Positions 5,725 through 6,514 of a stretch of 6,514 bases of DNA are shown piece after piece. Positions within the stretch are counted from its first letter, which is position 1. Every line of letters starts with the position of its first letter. Source of the DNA: Atopostipes sp964624875 (lineage in GTDB: Bacteria > Bacillota > Bacilli > Lactobacillales > Carnobacteriaceae_A); NCBI GenBank assembly GCA_964624875.1, contig CAZUZA010000066.1, positions 1 to 6,514 on the forward strand. Reading direction: 5' to 3'. The position numbers and the translations under genes were made by a program. Below the pieces are notes generated by a model that saw nothing but the letters and a program-made list of their open reading frames with translations, had not been told where the DNA came from and ran no database searches.

Positions 5725-6093
5725 ATGAAAACATTTGAAGATTATTTAAATTCAATGGGTGAACCGGAACAAAGAGACAAAATGGAAGCCATACTTAATT
5801 GGGTAGAAGAAAAATATCCACGCCTTGATCAACGAATAGCCTGGAGTCAACCTATGTTCACACACAATGACACATATATCATTGGTTTTAGTCATTCGAA
5901 GCACCATATCGCAATGTCACCTGAAGTAAAACCTATGAAGGAGTTTGCAAAAGAAATTAAAGAAACGGGATTAAGTCATACAAATAATATCATTCGAATT
6001 AAATGGGCCGATGATATTCCATACCAACTAATGGAAACTTTGATTGAATATAATATAAAAGATAAAGAAGGATATACGAATTTTTGGCGCTAA
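5725..6093 (+). CDS. fra: Fra/YdhG-like frataxin-fold iron chaperone (DUF1801)
   Basis: 122 residues, matching the size of B. subtilis Fra (YdhG), a small cytosolic frataxin-like protein reported to bind iron and deliver it for iron-sulfur cluster and haem synthesis. Family-like features are the opening FEDYLNSM (4-11), the central strand RIAWSQPMFTHNDTYIIGFS (37-56), which includes the conserved WxQPMF block, the HHIAMSPE stretch (60-67), and the end IEYNIKDK (107-114) with a terminal FWR. Acidic residues at the N-terminus (E5, D6, E13, E15, D18, E21) fit metal binding but are not diagnostic. Start: AGGAG (5714-5718) is 6 bases before ATG. It is monocistronic with its own promoter. I see no clear terminator directly after the stop. 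Function is by family resemblance only. Confidence 0.85.
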   Translation: MKTFEDYLNSMGEPEQRDKMEAILNWVEEKYPRLDQRIAWSQPMFTHNDTYIIGFSHSKHHIAMSPEVKPMKEFAKEIKETGLSHTNNIIRIKWADDIPYQLMETLIEYNIKDKEGYTNFWR

Positions 6094-6201
6094 ATCCGAT
6101 GGTAAAATGATACTTTATGTAAAGAATGTAAATTTCTTGTTAGGTTAAAGACGGTGGTTAACACCTTTATAAAATAAAAGTCATCTTTATGAAAATAATC
6201 C

Positions 6202-6230
6202 TTGTATTTTGCAGAAGACTACTCTATAAT
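6202..6230 (+). promoter_or_regulatory. Sigma-A-type promoter in the fra-rrn spacer
   Basis: TTGTAT (6202-6207, three of six) and a perfect TATAAT (6225-6230) are 17 bases apart. No open reading frame of useful size follows. A terminator lies about 40-80 bases downstream, so this promoter would give a short transcript. Confidence 0.5.
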
Positions 6231-6236
6231 TATAAG

Positions 6237-6313
6237 TCGAGACAGGGAATACCAATTGAATAACGTTCGTTTCATCACTTGAAATGCAACTAGAGCAAGT
6301 GATTTTTATTTTT
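6237..6313 (+). ncRNA. Possible small RNA of about 75 nt (promoter plus terminator only)
   Basis: Inferred from a sigma-A-type promoter and a well-formed terminator with nothing larger between them. The predicted RNA would start near 6237 and end in the T tract by 6313. I do not recognise a known RNA family. A tiny frame from TTG 6256 to TGA (8 codons), with AGGGA (6243-6247) upstream, ends in the terminator stem; it could be chance. No transcript evidence is available. Confidence 0.3.
6274..6313 (+). terminator. Rho-independent terminator upstream of the rrn promoter
   Basis: ATCACTTG (6274-6281) pairs perfectly with CAAGTGAT (6296-6303) around a 14-base loop, followed by a T-rich run to 6313. 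It may end the small upstream transcript and read-through from fra, shielding the rrn promoter. Confidence 0.8.
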
Positions 6314-6337
6314 AGAAATAAAAACATCGCTCAAACC

Positions 6338-6371
6338 TTGTAAATGTTACAACTTGTAACAAACTTTACAA
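6338..6371. promoter_or_regulatory. Nested palindrome of TTGTAA half-sites upstream of the rrn promoter
   Basis: GTTACAA-C-TTGTAAC (6346-6360) is a perfect 15-base palindrome. It is flanked by TTGTAAA (6338-6344) and TTTACAA (6365-6371), themselves inverted copies of each other, giving four TTGTAA half-sites in 34 bases. The element ends 16 bases before the rrn -35 box, about -86 to -53 from the predicted start, partly overlapping the usual UP-element zone. The cognate regulator is unknown to me. Confidence 0.6.
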
Positions 6372-6387
6372 AAAGTTGAAATAGTTG

Positions 6388-6416
6388 TTGACAAGATGAA
6401 ACATCGGTGGTAAGAT
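6388..6416 (+). promoter_or_regulatory. rRNA operon promoter
   Basis: A consensus TTGACA (6388-6393) and TAAGAT (6411-6416) are separated by exactly 17 bases. The likely start is near G6424. Initiation with G would fit the GTP-sensing control known for Bacillus rRNA promoters, but that is inference. Only one strong promoter is visible, rather than the tandem P1-P2 arrangement common in rrn operons. Confidence 0.85.
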
Positions 6417-6423
6417 ATATCTC

Positions 6424-6514
6424 GTGCTCAAGAAGTTAACGAAACAACTTGAAGCAAACAATTTAACCAATTGATCTTTGAAAACTGAACAAAATAATAC
6501 AACCAAAAATGTGC
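6424..6514 (+). other. rRNA operon leader with boxA-like element (start of rrn transcript)
   Basis: TGATCTTTGAAAACTGAAC (6472-6490) is the characteristic boxA-like segment found ahead of 16S rRNA in Bacilli; it serves Nus-factor antitermination and the pairing used in precursor processing. The mature 16S 5' end is not reached. The leader continues past the window edge, so the 16S gene is expected within roughly the next hundred bases. Confidence 0.85.

Noticed and set aside
6153..6165. GGTG-GTTAA-CACC hairpin after fra as its terminator
   Set aside because: The stem is 4 bp and no T run follows, so it is unlikely to terminate by itself.

Overview
The window looks like a chromosomal segment from a low-GC Gram-positive bacterium (Bacillota, class Bacilli). 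The evidence is the Bacilli-type rRNA leader at the right end, strong AGGAGG-type ribosome binding sites, and close matches by eye to the Bacilli proteins Rae1/YacP, SigH, Fra/YdhG and YtnP. The SigH-like protein resembles the SigH/ComX type of Lactobacillales and relatives, and none of the four tRNA genes encodes its 3' CCA. I would lean towards a Lactobacillales-like or neighbouring lineage, but the genus cannot be fixed from this sequence.

Layout. Positions 1-395 (+) are the end of a tRNA array: tRNA-His (cut by the window edge), Gln, Cys and Leu(CAA), closed by a terminator. A small GNAT acetyltransferase gene follows (569-982, +). Its terminator lies partly inside its own coding end and can also stop the opposing transcript. 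Positions 1016-4077 (-) hold a catabolic block: a glutaryl-CoA-dehydrogenase-like acyl-CoA dehydrogenase, a terminator-like hairpin, an enoyl-CoA hydratase, and a YtnP-like metallo-beta-lactamase-fold lactonase. A near-consensus CcpA (cre) site sits 43 bases upstream of the dehydrogenase start. Positions 4264-5610 (+) carry the Bacilli pair rae1 (yacP) and a sigH-like sigma factor, followed by a terminator. Next comes fra/ydhG (5725-6093, +) with its own promoter. Positions 6094-6514 hold no protein gene. They contain a promoter and terminator about 75 bases apart (possible small RNA), a nested palindrome built from TTGTAA half-sites, a strong TTGACA-N17-TAAGAT promoter, and an rRNA leader with a boxA-like element. 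The 16S gene should begin just beyond the window.

How it fits together. The window appears to be a spacer between two rRNA/tRNA operons in the same orientation: the tail of one tRNA array on the left and the head of an rrn operon on the right. The conserved rae1-sigH pair seems detached from its usual neighbours (rlmB before; rpmG, secE and nusG after). The minus-strand block supplies two successive steps of acyl-CoA oxidation plus a lactonase-type hydrolase, probably under carbon catabolite repression. No thiolase or 3-hydroxyacyl-CoA dehydrogenase is present, so a complete beta-oxidation cycle is not encoded here. I see no insertion sequence, phage gene, CRISPR array or clearly new multigene system. 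The most interesting material is regulatory: the palindrome upstream of the rrn promoter, the short promoter-terminator unit, the unusual start region of sigH, and the hairpin inside the acyl-CoA operon.
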